From NCBI RefSeq assembly GCF_000971475.1, contig NZ_DF967533.1:62001-126000 (forward strand): a DNA stretch of 64,000 nt. The letters are read 5' to 3'. Both the position numbers and the translations under genes were made by a program. The notes under the pieces were generated by a model. That model was not told the DNA's origin. It saw only the letters and a program-made list of their open reading frames with translations, and searched no databases. Positions 49,275 through 58,732 of the stretch are shown here, piece after piece (the first letter of the stretch is position 1; every line of letters begins with the position of its first letter). Source of the DNA: Sulfuricella sp. T08. Lineage in GTDB: Bacteria > Pseudomonadota > Gammaproteobacteria > Burkholderiales > Sulfuricellaceae.

Positions 49275-51173
49275 TCATTCCTTCTTCGCTTCCAGCTCTT
49301 CCCAGCGCACCATGACGCTCAGCAGCGCCTCCTCGATCTCGGCGTTACGCGCCTGCAGACGCTTCACCTCATCGGGATCGACGCGATAGAGTTCACCGTC
49401 CGCCAGCTTTCCGCCGAGTGTGGACTGCTCCTGCTCCAGCGCCTCGATCTGCCCCGGCAAGGTTTCCAGTTCGCGCATTTCCTTGAACGAAAGCTTGGTC
49501 TTGGTCGCCGGCTTTTCCTGCGCCGGTTTCGGTTTGGCCGCAGCCGCCTTCTTCTCAGCTTCCGATTCAGGGCGGGGACGGTAGCGCAGCCAGTCCTCGT
49601 AGCCGCCGGCATACTCGGCCAGTCGACCATCGCCTTCGAAGGCGATGGTCGATGTCACCACGTTGTCGAGGAAAGTCCGGTCATGGCTGACCAGAAACAG
49701 GGTGCCGGAATATTCCAGCAGCAGTTCTTCAAGCAGTTCCAGGGTTTCGATATCGAGATCGTTGGTCGGTTCGTCCAGCACCAGCACGTTGGCGGGGCGG
49801 GTGAACAGACGCGCTAGCAGCAAACGGTTGCGTTCGCCGCCGCTGAGTGAAGAAACCTTGGCGCGTGCACGTTGCGGCGGAAAGAGGAAATCGCCGAGAT
49901 AGCTGATGACGTGTTTCTTCACCTCGCCGATTTCGACGAAGTCGTTACCCTGGCTGATGGTGTCGATCAGGGTCGCCTCCTCGTCAAGCTGCTCGCGCAT
50001 CTGGTCGAAATAGGCCACGGCGAGCTTGGTGCCGCTCTTCACCGTGCCGGAATCGGGCTGCAACTCGCCCAGAATGAGCTTGAGCAGAGTAGTTTTCCCG
50101 GCTCCGTTCGGGCCGATCAGGCCGATGCGATCGCCACGCATGATGCGCGTAGTGAAATCGTGGATGATGACCTTGTCGCCGAAAGACTTGGATACATGCT
50201 CCAGTTCCGCCACCAGCTTGCCGGAACGATCACCCGCGTCGACCGCCAACCGGGCCTTGCCGGTCTGGTTGATGCGCGCCGTATGCTCGCGGCGCAGCTG
50301 TTCCAGCCGCCGCACGCGGCCTTCGTTACGGGTACGCCTGGCTTTGATACCCTGGCGTATCCACACCTCTTCCTGGGCCAGTACCTTATCGAATTTTGCG
50401 TTCAGCACCTCTTCAGCTTCGAGCATCTCCTGCTTTCTGCGCTGAAAAGCGGAGAAATTGCCGGGAAAACTTGCCAGCTGCCCGCGATCCAGTTCAATGA
50501 TGCGGGTGGCGACATTGTCTAGAAAACGCCGGTCGTGGGTAACGAACAGTACGCCGCCGCCAAAGGATTTGAGCAGCTCTTCCAGCCACTCGATGGCAGC
50601 CAGGTCGAGGTGATTGGTGGGCTCGTCCAGCACCAGCACATCCGGCTCGGCAACCAGCGCCCTGGCCAGCGCAACGCGCTTCTTCCAGCCGCCGGAAAGC
50701 GATGAAACCAGCGCATCTTCAGGCAGTGCCAGACGGGTCATCACCGCATCGATACGGCTCTGCTGGCGCCAGCCATCGCGCGCTTCAAGTTCAGTCTGCA
50801 AGTGCTGCATCTGGTCCAGCAGCGCATCGGTATCCGCACCTTCCTCCCCCAGCGCATGGGAAACGGCATGGTAGTCGATCAGCAGCTGGCTCAAGCCCAC
50901 TAGTCCCTCCGCCACCGCCTCGAATACGGTGTGATCGGGATCGATCTGCGGCTCCTGCGGCACATAGGCCAGATTCAGCCCGGGCGCGCGCCAGACCTTG
51001 CCGTCATCGGGCATAGCCACGCCGGCAATGATTTTCAGCAGACTGGATTTTCCGCCGCCGTTGCGACCGATCAGGCCCACCCGCTCGCCGGGGTCGAGCT
51101 GTAAATCCGCCTGATCCAGCAAGGGATGGTGGCCATAGGCGAGAGAGAGTTTTTCCAGGGTAATGAGGGGCAT
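49275..51173 (-). CDS. uup: ABC-F ATPase Uup
   Basis: 632 residues, two ABC domains (Walker A GRNGGGKSS and GPNGAGKTT; signatures VSSLSGGWKKRVALAR and VSSLSGGERNRLLLAR), joined by a charged linker, with a C-terminal Lys/Glu-rich coiled coil (SEAEKKAAAAKPKPAQEK). The C-terminal coil marks Uup among ABC-F proteins; it acts on ribosomes or branched DNA intermediates and influences transposon excision. Cytoplasmic, no membrane segment. Single gene. Confidence 0.93.
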   Translation of the reverse strand: MPLITLEKLSLAYGHHPLLDQADLQLDPGERVGLIGRNGGGKSSLLKIIAGVAMPDDGKVWRAPGLNLAYVPQEPQIDPDHTVFEAVAEGLVGLSQLLIDYHAVSHALGEEGADTDALLDQMQHLQTELEARDGWRQQSRIDAVMTRLALPEDALVSSLSGGWKKRVALARALVAEPDVLVLDEPTNHLDLAAIEWLEELLKSFGGGVLFVTHDRRFLDNVATRIIELDRGQLASFPGNFSAFQRRKQEMLEAEEVLNAKFDKVLAQEEVWIRQGIKARRTRNEGRVRRLEQLRREHTARINQTGKARLAVDAGDRSGKLVAELEHVSKSFGDKVIIHDFTTRIMRGDRIGLIGPNGAGKTTLLKLILGELQPDSGTVKSGTKLAVAYFDQMREQLDEEATLIDTISQGNDFVEIGEVKKHVISYLGDFLFPPQRARAKVSSLSGGERNRLLLARLFTRPANVLVLDEPTNDLDIETLELLEELLLEYSGTLFLVSHDRTFLDNVVTSTIAFEGDGRLAEYAGGYEDWLRYRPRPESEAEKKAAAAKPKPAQEKPATKTKLSFKEMRELETLPGQIEALEQEQSTLGGKLADGELYRVDPDEVKRLQARNAEIEEALLSVMVRWEELEAKKE

Positions 51174-51308
51174 AATCGAATAGCGGGGAGATTTTAACGA
51201 AAGGCGGATTTTACACTGTGCAGGTCGAACCGGGCGATTTAACCCGGATATTTCAAAGACTTTAGCTTAAAGGCTTGGAGACACGCCCATTCCAGCCGTC
51301 TTTGGGGC

Positions 51309-52916
51309 TCAATGGAGTTTTTCAGGCTTGAACAGGCTAACGATTTCTTCGGGCGGGATCGGGCGGCTGAAATGGTAGCCCTGATATTCGTCGCATTTCT
51401 GTACACCCAGAAATTCAAGCTGATCTTGGGTTTCCACCCCTTCGGCGATCACACTCAGACCCAGGCTGCGCCCCAAGCTGATGACAGCCACGGCGATTGC
51501 CGCGTCGTTCGAATCGGTAATAATGTCCTGCACAAAAGACCGGTCGATCTTGAGGCGGTCGATCGGAAAACGTTTAAGGTAGCTGAGCGAGGAATAGCCA
51601 GTACCGAAATCGTCGATGGCCACCAGCACACCGCGAATCTTGAGTTGTCCCAAAATCAGGCTGGTTTCGCTGATGTTTTCCATCAGCAAGCCCTCAGTCA
51701 GCTCAAGCTCCAGCAGCTTGGGGCTGATCCCCGTTTCCCGCAAAATGCTATCGATCATTTCCACCAGGTTATCCTGGCGGAACTGGCGAGCGGATAAATT
51801 CACCGCCATGCGCAGTGGCGGCAGCCCGGCATCCTGCCAGGCCCGGCACTGGGCGCAGGCGGTGCGCAAGACCCACTCGCCAACGGGAATGATCAGGTTG
51901 TTCTCTTCCAGCAACGGGATGAATTCGCCGGGCGGAACCAGGCCGCGCTCGGGATGATTCCAGCGCAGCAGCGCTTCCACACCGATCACCTGTCCACTTT
52001 TTATGTCCACCTGGGGCTGGTAGTGGAGTGTAAACTCTTCTCGCTCCATGGCTCGCCGCAGCGCGCCTTCCATGGCAAAACGCTCAATCGCGAGCGCATT
52101 CATGTCCGTGGTGTAAAAACGGAAATGGTTGCGCCCGTATTCCTTGGCACTATACATCGCGGCATCGGCATTCTTGAGCAGGCTATCGCTGTCGCGGCCG
52201 TCCATGGGGTAGATGGTGATTCCCATGCTGGGCGTGACATAAATCTCCTGGCTGGAGGGCGTAAAGGGCAGGGAAAAAATATCCACGATTTTCTTTGCAA
52301 TTAACGCGATTTCCTCAATCTCCGACACCCCTTCCAGAACCATGGCAAATTCATCACCACCAATCCGCGCCAGGGTGTCATCCTCCCGCACACAGCGGCG
52401 AAGGCGATCCGCGATATCCTGCAGCAGCAGGTCGCCATGGGTGTGCCCAAGGGTATCGTTAATGTTCTTGAAATTGTCTATATCGAGCAGCATCACCGCG
52501 ATCATCCGGTGGCTGCGGGCAGACTGGCTGATCGCATGCCCAAGACGATCGAGAAACAAGAAGCGGTTCGGCAGCCCCGTCAGCACATCGTAGTTGGTCA
52601 CCTGGACCAGGTTCTGCTCCGCCTCTTTATGATGGCCGAGAATACTGGTTATCTTGAGGGATTTTCCCGACAACTCTTTTTCGGTTTCCCGCAAAACGCT
52701 GACCAGATAATAGAGGAAGGGAACCATGGCCGTTGTGGCGATAACAGCCGTGATCATGCTGACCCAGAAATTATCGGCCGATCCGTTACCGGTGAGCACA
52801 ATGATGGATTCCGTCAAAAGCACGGAGACCAGAACCGGCAGCACGACGAAAACCCATAGCCTTCCGGATTTGGCCTTTTCAGCCAAGTGCGCTGCGGCCG
52901 ACTTGATCAATTCCAA
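51309..52916 (-). CDS. GGDEF-EAL c-di-GMP enzyme
   Basis: 535 residues. Two membrane helices (about 20-40 and 50-72), a GGDEF domain with YDVLTGLPNRFLFLDRL and the intact RIGGDEFAMVLEG active site, then an EAL domain: EALLRWNHPERG, NLSARQFRQDNL, ELTEGLLMENI, AIDDFGTGYSSLSYLKRFPIDRLKIDRSFV, GVETQDQLEFL. Both halves look catalytically complete. Inner-membrane anchored regulator of biofilm versus motility. Followed 14 bases later by the DksA-like gene on the same strand. Confidence 0.93.
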   Translation of the reverse strand: MELIKSAAAHLAEKAKSGRLWVFVVLPVLVSVLLTESIIVLTGNGSADNFWVSMITAVIATTAMVPFLYYLVSVLRETEKELSGKSLKITSILGHHKEAEQNLVQVTNYDVLTGLPNRFLFLDRLGHAISQSARSHRMIAVMLLDIDNFKNINDTLGHTHGDLLLQDIADRLRRCVREDDTLARIGGDEFAMVLEGVSEIEEIALIAKKIVDIFSLPFTPSSQEIYVTPSMGITIYPMDGRDSDSLLKNADAAMYSAKEYGRNHFRFYTTDMNALAIERFAMEGALRRAMEREEFTLHYQPQVDIKSGQVIGVEALLRWNHPERGLVPPGEFIPLLEENNLIIPVGEWVLRTACAQCRAWQDAGLPPLRMAVNLSARQFRQDNLVEMIDSILRETGISPKLLELELTEGLLMENISETSLILGQLKIRGVLVAIDDFGTGYSSLSYLKRFPIDRLKIDRSFVQDIITDSNDAAIAVAVISLGRSLGLSVIAEGVETQDQLEFLGVQKCDEYQGYHFSRPIPPEEIVSLFKPEKLH

Positions 52917-52930
52917 CCTGTCACCTGGGC

Positions 52931-53326
52931 TTAAAGGGTGGGACGTCCTTCATGAGCATAGGCAAGCTCATGAATGGACTGGCATGAAATGCAACGCGCA
53001 GCGGTCGGGTAAACCCGTAGCCGCTCTAGTGGAATATCCGCTCCGCAGTCGACACAGGCACCATAATCCCCTGCAGCGAGACGCTTGAGCGCCACCTCGA
53101 TAGCACGCACCTCAATAACTTGCCGGTCGACCATCGCAGCGCCCAAGTCGGCCAGCATGTCCGCCACCGACTCATCGCCCAGATCGGTAACGCGCCCGGC
53201 AAAATCAACATAATGCTGCTCACCCGAACGGGCCAGCTCGTCGCGAATTTCTTCAAGCAGTAGCTGGCGGCGCTTCTCCAGGCTCTGCTTGAGTTGCGCA
53301 GCTTCGTCAGCAGTAAAAGCAGCCAT
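52931..53326 (-). CDS. DksA/TraR zinc-finger protein
   Basis: 131 residues, a DksA/TraR family member with an N-terminal coiled coil (AAQLKQSLEKRRQLLLEEIRDELA) and a four-Cys zinc finger (C91, C94, C112, C115). The tip of the coiled coil lacks the DxxDxA of true DksA (DESVADMLAD in its place), so it may not potentiate ppGpp. Likely binds RNA polymerase. Confidence 0.88.
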   Translation of the reverse strand: MAAFTADEAAQLKQSLEKRRQLLLEEIRDELARSGEQHYVDFAGRVTDLGDESVADMLADLGAAMVDRQVIEVRAIEVALKRLAAGDYGACVDCGADIPLERLRVYPTAARCISCQSIHELAYAHEGRPTL

Positions 53327-53417
53327 GATTCAGACTCCTCGTAAAAAAAATCGGCAGAACAAAATGGCAATTCTATCACAGGATATGGAGATCCTGTTTT
53401 AACGATTATTCATCAAG

Positions 53418-54251
53418 CTACTCTACTTCAGCACTCAGATTTCTCTGTGCCCGCTTCACAATATAGCAGCAAGCGCTGTTGTCCTTGTAACTCTGGAACC
53501 ACCCCCGGCATACTTCCCTGACCCATTCCGGCCGGCTCCTGGCAGCGTCATTCAGCCAGTTGGCAACAGAATCCTGTACATATCGGCTTTCGTCGCGGCA
53601 GCATGGCTCAAGCAATTTCAGGCCATGCCAGGGTTCGGCCTGCAACGGAGCAACGTGTTTCGCCCACACCCCGCGTGGCCGCGTAATCTCGACGGCAAAC
53701 CAGCGCAAATTGGCATCCGGCTCGGACACCCATCCCTGCAACAGGGCAATCGCCTCGAACGGTGCGATCACGACAACCGGACGCAACGCCAGCCAGGCCC
53801 ATTCGCGCACGCCGAAATGACGGTCCGCGGCAAGCGGCCTCATCGCCATGAATTTATCGGCGAACCCCAACTCCGGATGCAAAGCAATAGCAAAGCAGGC
53901 AAACCCGCGCACCGTATCAGCGGGATGAACGATGAGCTGCTGCAATGCCTCCACATCGTCAAATGCACCATGCCGGCCCACCATCCTCCCGGCCAGCTCC
54001 ATGCGCTTTACCAGTCCATGCCCGGAAAAATCCTGGCGCGCAGCTTCCTGCGCCAGTCCTGCCGCGCTTCCAGACCAGCCATCCAGCGTGCCGAGCAACA
54101 CAGCGAAATCCATCGACGTCTGCTCGGTCAGGGTGGCGGTTTCCGTTTCACCGCGGTTGAGAAGATCGGTCAGATCAGGCGGGATATCGCGCAGCCGGAC
54201 ATAGCCTTTACGTTTCGGCATAAACCGGCTGCCACAATCGATTTTATCCAT
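53418..54251 (-). CDS. AlkD-like DNA alkylation repair protein
   Basis: 277 residues, an all-helical HEAT-repeat protein of the AlkD/AlkC superfamily: GLVKRMELAGRMVGRHGAF, VREWAWLALRPVVVIAP, RWFAVEITRPRGVW and a C-terminal DESRYVQDSVANWLNDAARSRPEWVREVC repeat. Such proteins excise alkylated bases without base flipping. The N-terminal 40 residues are extra and polar. Active-site assignment is not certain by eye. Confidence 0.82.
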   Translation of the reverse strand: MDKIDCGSRFMPKRKGYVRLRDIPPDLTDLLNRGETETATLTEQTSMDFAVLLGTLDGWSGSAAGLAQEAARQDFSGHGLVKRMELAGRMVGRHGAFDDVEALQQLIVHPADTVRGFACFAIALHPELGFADKFMAMRPLAADRHFGVREWAWLALRPVVVIAPFEAIALLQGWVSEPDANLRWFAVEITRPRGVWAKHVAPLQAEPWHGLKLLEPCCRDESRYVQDSVANWLNDAARSRPEWVREVCRGWFQSYKDNSACCYIVKRAQRNLSAEVE

Positions 54252-54281
54252 CCATGAATTTTAGCGTAAAATGGCGACCTC

Positions 54282-54357
54282 GCCCCAGTAGCTCAGTGGA
54301 TAGAGCGCCCCCCTCCTAAGGGGTAGGTCGGACGTTCGATTCGTCTCTGGGGCACCA
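54282..54357 (+). tRNA. tRNA-Arg (anticodon CCT)
   Basis: 76 bases with CCA encoded. Acceptor GCCCCAG/CTGGGGC, D-stem GCTC/GAGC, anticodon loop CTCCTAA (anticodon CCT at 54315-54317), T-arm with GTTCGATTC. It reads AGG codons. The first base pair of the anticodon stem is a mismatch as written. Free-standing between the AlkD-like and the following minus-strand gene. Confidence 0.93.
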
Positions 54358-54412
54358 CTACTTATTCACAATCACCGGCTCCCCCACTGCGATATGCCAC
54401 TTATTTCTGGGG

Positions 54413-55033
54413 CTATCCTTTACTGGCATCCGCAGCCGGTTTGGGCAAGGTTCCAGATGGCTTGAGAATTGGCAAGGACCGTGGAGGAGCCTTGACAGGA
54501 TTTCCTGGCGCTACGGCTTTAGCCTTGTCGCCAGATATTATGTTCTTGGCCGATATGTCGGCGGTTTTAGCCGCTTCCTTCGATTTTCCGCTCTCCTTCC
54601 TGGTTACGGCGACAAGCTTCTTTTCCTCTGGCTTTTTATACTGGCAGGCGTGCTCGAATTTTTGTTCGCCTTCAGTATCGGGAATCACGTAATTCGGCTT
54701 GCCATAGTAACTGGCGGTAATGGTGGTAATCTCGCTGCCATCCTCAGCGTAATACACCTTCATCAGCAGATCTGCGGTGCGGCCGCTGCAGTTGTAGCGC
54801 ATCAGGGATTTTGCCGACTTGAAGTAGAAATCGCCTGGCCGCGCCTGCTCCAGCGCAGAGTAAACTTCCCGGTCCCAGGCCGTCACGATGTCCCCCTGAC
54901 GCAGCAAACTGGCCAGATCGATCTCGGCATGCATTTGTGCGTTGGATATTACCGACGACCACATGGCCGCCTCGGTTCCAGGCGGGAATATCAAAAACGC
55001 TACCGTCAGCACAAATCGCAATGGTGTTTTCAT
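54413..55033 (-). CDS. Exported surface-adhesin-E-like protein
   Basis: 206 residues from ATG 55033, with a signal peptide (MKTPLRFVLTVAFLIFPPGTEA). Residues 35-125 resemble the Adhesin_E domain: DIVTAWDREVYSALEQ, KSAKSLMRYNCSGRTADLLMKVYYAEDG, where the Cys pairs with a later one (FEHACQYKKP). A long Lys/Ala/Pro-rich tail follows, probably disordered. The earlier in-frame ATG at 55054 would put seven residues before the signal and is not chosen. Periplasmic or surface location expected. Confidence 0.75.
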   Translation of the reverse strand: MKTPLRFVLTVAFLIFPPGTEAAMWSSVISNAQMHAEIDLASLLRQGDIVTAWDREVYSALEQARPGDFYFKSAKSLMRYNCSGRTADLLMKVYYAEDGSEITTITASYYGKPNYVIPDTEGEQKFEHACQYKKPEEKKLVAVTRKESGKSKEAAKTADISAKNIISGDKAKAVAPGNPVKAPPRSLPILKPSGTLPKPAADASKG

Positions 55034-55481
55034 GCATCTCTTCAATATGGGCATATCCTGCGGACAAGGATATTTTTATTATCATGGAACGCCAGAGAAC
55101 CTGATGCATATCAATTCAGCTGACCATTCCATGGTTATCGGCCGTAATCGTGATAAGTTTAATTCCGCAAAAAAACATTTACCAATTAAGAAGTTGTCGA
55201 TGACGGGAACATCCTCTTTACCTACGATTAATTCACACTTTGCAGAGGATGGATGCGCATTGGCGACTAAACCCATGATGTCAGTATCTATTTACATATA
55301 GCATTGATTTTATACATTTAATTTTTAGTTGAATTATTGAGCTTCACAACAAAATCCCTTACCCTCAAGACACTTAAAGATGATTAAAACAAGTTCTCCA
55401 CAAAGTTATCCACAGAAAATGTGCAGAAGCCGTAGGAACTAACCTCTATCCATTCGCTGCTTTTTTTGGTAACTTTCAGTG
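55034..55481. other. Intergenic region upstream of the Nudix gene
   Basis: AT-rich, with no supported gene. The right part is the leader of the Nudix gene. Open frames here (for example 54942-55301 plus) lack any family likeness and overlap the exported protein antisense. Confidence 0.45.
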
Positions 55482-56048
55482 ATGAATTATTGCAGCCATT
55501 GCGGCGCCAAAGTGGAGCTGAGAATTCCACCCGGAGAGCATCTGCCGCGCCACATGTGCGGCATCTGCGGCGCCATCCATTACGAAAATCCGAAAATGGT
55601 CGTCGGTGCGATCCCCGAATGGGAGGACAAGATTCTATTGTGTCGTCGTGCCATTGAACCACGCTACGGGCTGTGGACCTTGCCTGCGGGGTTCATGGAA
55701 AACAACGAAACAACGGCCCAGGCGGCGATGCGCGAAACCGCGGAGGAAGCGCATGCCCGCGTGGAAATCGTCGCGCTCTATACGCTCTATAATCTGCCGC
55801 ACATCAGCCAGGTGCATCTATTCTTCCGCAGCCGCCTGCTCGACCTCAACTTCATGCCGGGCAGCGAAAGCCTGGAAGTTGCACTATTCAGCGAAGCAAC
55901 AATCCCTTGGGAGAAACTGGCCTTTTCCAGCGTCCGCAGCACCCTGCGGCATTTCTTCGAAGACAAGCGCAAGGGTGAGTTCGCCCTGCACTTCGGCGAC
56001 ATCACCCTGCCTCTTGACGAGAAAAAAGGCGCACAAGGCGCCCCTTAA
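55482..56048 (+). CDS. Nudix hydrolase with zinc ribbon
   Basis: 188 residues. N-terminal zinc ribbon (Cys pairs in YCSHCGA and HMCGICGA), then a Nudix domain with a Nudix box GFMENNETTAQAAMRETAEEAHA whose consensus G-x5-E-x7-RE-x2-EE is kept. A GTG one codon earlier is possible. The architecture matches the NudC/MutT-like group that hydrolyses NADH, ADP-ribose or similar; the substrate is not determinable here. Convergent with htpG, 24 bases apart. Confidence 0.9.
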   Translation: MNYCSHCGAKVELRIPPGEHLPRHMCGICGAIHYENPKMVVGAIPEWEDKILLCRRAIEPRYGLWTLPAGFMENNETTAQAAMRETAEEAHARVEIVALYTLYNLPHISQVHLFFRSRLLDLNFMPGSESLEVALFSEATIPWEKLAFSSVRSTLRHFFEDKRKGEFALHFGDITLPLDEKKGAQGAP

Positions 56049-56071
56049 CTCCGAGCCAGCAGCAGGGGTGG

Positions 56072-57982
56072 CTAACTTCCCGCCATCGCCAGCAACAGGC
56101 CATTAAGACGCTGCACGAAGGCTGCAGGATCGTCCAGCTGGCCACCTTCGGCCAGCAAAGCCTGGTCGAACAGGATGTGGCTCCAGTCGCCGAAGCGCTC
56201 GCTCCCCGCCTCGCCCTTGAGTTTCTGCACGATCGGATGGTGCGGATTGATCTCCAGGATCGGCTTAGTCTGGGGCGCTTCCTGCCCCATCGATTTCAGC
56301 ATCCTGGCCAGATTCCCACCCAAGTCGTGGGCATCGGCTACCAGACATGCTGGGGAGTTGGTCAGGCGGTGGGTGATACGCACTTCCTTGACCTTGTCGC
56401 CGAGCACTTCCTTGACCTGGTCGATCAGCTCCTTGAACTCGCCGGCTTCCTTTTCCTGCTCCTGCTTCTCGGCCTCGTCCTCCAGCTTGCCCAGGTCGAG
56501 CTCGCCCTTCGCCACCGACTGCAGCAGCTTGCCATCGAACTCGGTGAGGTGCGACACCATCCACTCGTCCACTCGATCCGCAAGCAGCAGCACTTCGATG
56601 CCCTTTTTCCGGAAAATTTCCAGATGTGGGCTGTTCTTCGCGGCGGCAAAGCTGTCGGCGGTAACGTAGTAAATTTTGTCCTGGCCCTCCTTCATGCGGC
56701 CGATATAGTCTGCAAAGGAAACACTCTGCTCGGCAGTATCGGCATGGGTTGAGGCAAAGCGCAGCAGCTTGGCAATGCGCTCCTTGTTGGCGTGATCCTC
56801 GCCGACACCCTCCTTGATCGCCTTGCCAAACTCGCCCCAGAACTTGGCGAATTTTTCCTTGTCGTTCTCAGCCAAGTCGTCGAGCAGGCCGAGCACTTTC
56901 TTCACCGAACCGGCACGGATCGAGTCGATATCCTTGCTGTGCTGGAGAATCTCGCGCGAGACGTTGAGCGGCAGATCGTTGGAATCGATCACCCCGCGCA
57001 CGAAACGCAGGTAGCGCGGCATCAGCTGCTCGGCGTCGTCCATGATGAACACCCGACGCACGTACAGCTTGATTCCATGACGTACTTCACGGTCCCACAG
57101 GTCGAACGGGGCGCGTGCCGGGATGTAGAGCAGCTGGGTGTACTCCTGCTTGCCCTCCACCTTGCTGTGGGTGTAGGCCAGCGGCGCTTCAAAATCATGC
57201 GCCACATGCTTGTAGAACTCCTCGTATTCCTCGGCGGTCACTTCGTTTTTCGGCCTCGCCCATAAAGCACTGGCGCGGTTCACCGTTTCATCCTCTTCGG
57301 TGAGCCGGCTTTCCTGCTTGTCGGCATCCCACTCTTCCTTCTGCATCAGGATGGGCAGCGTGATGTGGTCGGAATACTTCTTGATGATGCTCTTGATGCG
57401 CCAGCTGTCGAGCAGATCGTCCTCGCCCTCTCGCAGATGCAGGATAACATCGGTGCCACGACCGGCCTTCTCCACTGTTTCCAGGGTGTAGTCGCCCTCG
57501 CCAGCGGATTCCCAGCGCACGCCGTGCTCGGCGGTCAGCCCGGCGCGGCGGGTGATCAGCGTGACCTTGTCGGCCACGATAAAAGCGGAATAGAAGCCCA
57601 CGCCGAACTGGCCAATGAGGTTGGCATCCTTGGCCTGGTCGCCGCTCAACGCCTCAAAAAACTGGCGCGTGCCGGACTTGGCGATGGTGCCGATATGCTC
57701 GATCACCTCCTGGCGCGACATGCCAATGCCGTTGTCGGAAATGGTGATGGTGCGCGCCGCCTTGTCCTGGCTGACGCGTATCCTCAAACTGGAATCGCCT
57801 TCGAACATCGCATCGTCGGCGAGTGCTTCAAAACGCAGCTTGTCAGCGGCATCCGAGGCATTGGAAATCAGCTCGCGCAGGCAAATTTCCTTGTTGCTGT
57901 AGAGGGAATGGATCATCAGCTTCAGCAGCTGACGGACTTCAGTCTGGAAACCCAGTGTTTCCTTGTGTGCTTCTACGGTCAT
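56072..57982 (-). CDS. htpG: Chaperone HtpG (Hsp90)
   Basis: 636 residues of the bacterial Hsp90 HtpG: N-terminal ATPase GHKL fold ([61 protein letters not shown]), middle domain, and C-terminal dimerisation region ending AMAGS. Length is normal. Cytoplasmic ATP-dependent chaperone. It marks the left side of the defence island that follows. Confidence 0.96.
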   Translation of the reverse strand: MTVEAHKETLGFQTEVRQLLKLMIHSLYSNKEICLRELISNASDAADKLRFEALADDAMFEGDSSLRIRVSQDKAARTITISDNGIGMSRQEVIEHIGTIAKSGTRQFFEALSGDQAKDANLIGQFGVGFYSAFIVADKVTLITRRAGLTAEHGVRWESAGEGDYTLETVEKAGRGTDVILHLREGEDDLLDSWRIKSIIKKYSDHITLPILMQKEEWDADKQESRLTEEDETVNRASALWARPKNEVTAEEYEEFYKHVAHDFEAPLAYTHSKVEGKQEYTQLLYIPARAPFDLWDREVRHGIKLYVRRVFIMDDAEQLMPRYLRFVRGVIDSNDLPLNVSREILQHSKDIDSIRAGSVKKVLGLLDDLAENDKEKFAKFWGEFGKAIKEGVGEDHANKERIAKLLRFASTHADTAEQSVSFADYIGRMKEGQDKIYYVTADSFAAAKNSPHLEIFRKKGIEVLLLADRVDEWMVSHLTEFDGKLLQSVAKGELDLGKLEDEAEKQEQEKEAGEFKELIDQVKEVLGDKVKEVRITHRLTNSPACLVADAHDLGGNLARMLKSMGQEAPQTKPILEINPHHPIVQKLKGEAGSERFGDWSHILFDQALLAEGGQLDDPAAFVQRLNGLLLAMAGS

Positions 57983-58081
57983 GTTGTTTTTTCTCCAGTT
58001 GCGAAAACCCTATACTGAATAGGGGCTGACGCAGGAAATTCAAGAGGGCAATCTACCTAAAAACGGCGATTGACCGCTCAT

Positions 58082-58193
58082 GTTTCGATACGGCCTTCGG
58101 CCGACTCAACACGAACGGCCATTATGCGGCATCACCATCTGGGTGAAATCCGTTCGTCCTGAGTGGCGCGGTTTCTCGCGCGTATCGAAGGAT
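58082..58193. repeat. Imperfect inverted repeat at the island edge
   Basis: TTTCGATACGGCC... near 58084 and its near-inverse ending GCGTATCGAAGG near 58192 each contain the CGAACGG/CCGTTCG box. This is a CCGTTCGT-type intergenic repeat common in Betaproteobacteria. It lies between htpG and the first island gene. Confidence 0.5.
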
Positions 58194-58225
58194 GTGGGTT
58201 GATCGGTTCGTGTAAACGATCCGAT

Positions 58226-58732
58226 TTAGGTTTTAATGAGGTTAAGCAATGCGTCGATAGTCAGCTCATGCGAGCGACCCGCTTGCAGGCGTTCAGGGCT
58301 GAAATGGTTGGCGTAGTTCTGACTTTGCGTTGCGTCGTTATTAACGAAGGGGGCGAACTGCTTTTTCAGCGCTTGGGCATTGCCGTTGGGGTTTTCCTCC
58401 AACACGCGCAGCATCAGAGCCTCAAAGCAGGGTTCCGATGTGAGCACCTGAATTTTCTTTTTCTTTGCCAGCTTTCCAACGGCAGGCGACCAATCGACAT
58501 CAGTGTCTAGCAGGGCGGCAACCTTATCATAATCAGCGATGGCCATTTGCCGTGCAGTCCACTCGACCACATGCTTTGCACCCTTGCCCTGTGCATTTTT
58601 GATCTTTACCGATAACCCGCAACCACGCGGCACATATAACTGCTTAACATGGTTGAGAAACGCCACTTCATCGGCACCTTCCCCCACGATTAGCAGCGTA
58701 CGCTTTGCTTGCCGGATAGCCATGGGTGCCAA
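58226..58732 (-). CDS. RloB-like TOPRIM protein
   Basis: 168 residues, TOPRIM-like fold as in RloB/OLD-type nucleases. The N-terminal strand ends LIVGEGADEVAF with Glu18, the second strand is VAALLDTDVDW with Asp76, Asp78, Asp80, and SEPCFEALMLRVLEENP follows as in RloB. TOPRIM nucleases cut nucleic acid with metal; here the ATPase partner is the gene directly upstream. The frame starts TTG one base after the ATPase stop, with an ATG at 58723 that may be the true start. Inferred defence function. Confidence 0.8.
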   Translation of the reverse strand: MAPMAIRQAKRTLLIVGEGADEVAFLNHVKQLYVPRGCGLSVKIKNAQGKGAKHVVEWTARQMAIADYDKVAALLDTDVDWSPAVGKLAKKKKIQVLTSEPCFEALMLRVLEENPNGNAQALKKQFAPFVNNDATQSQNYANHFSPERLQAGRSHELTIDALLNLIKT

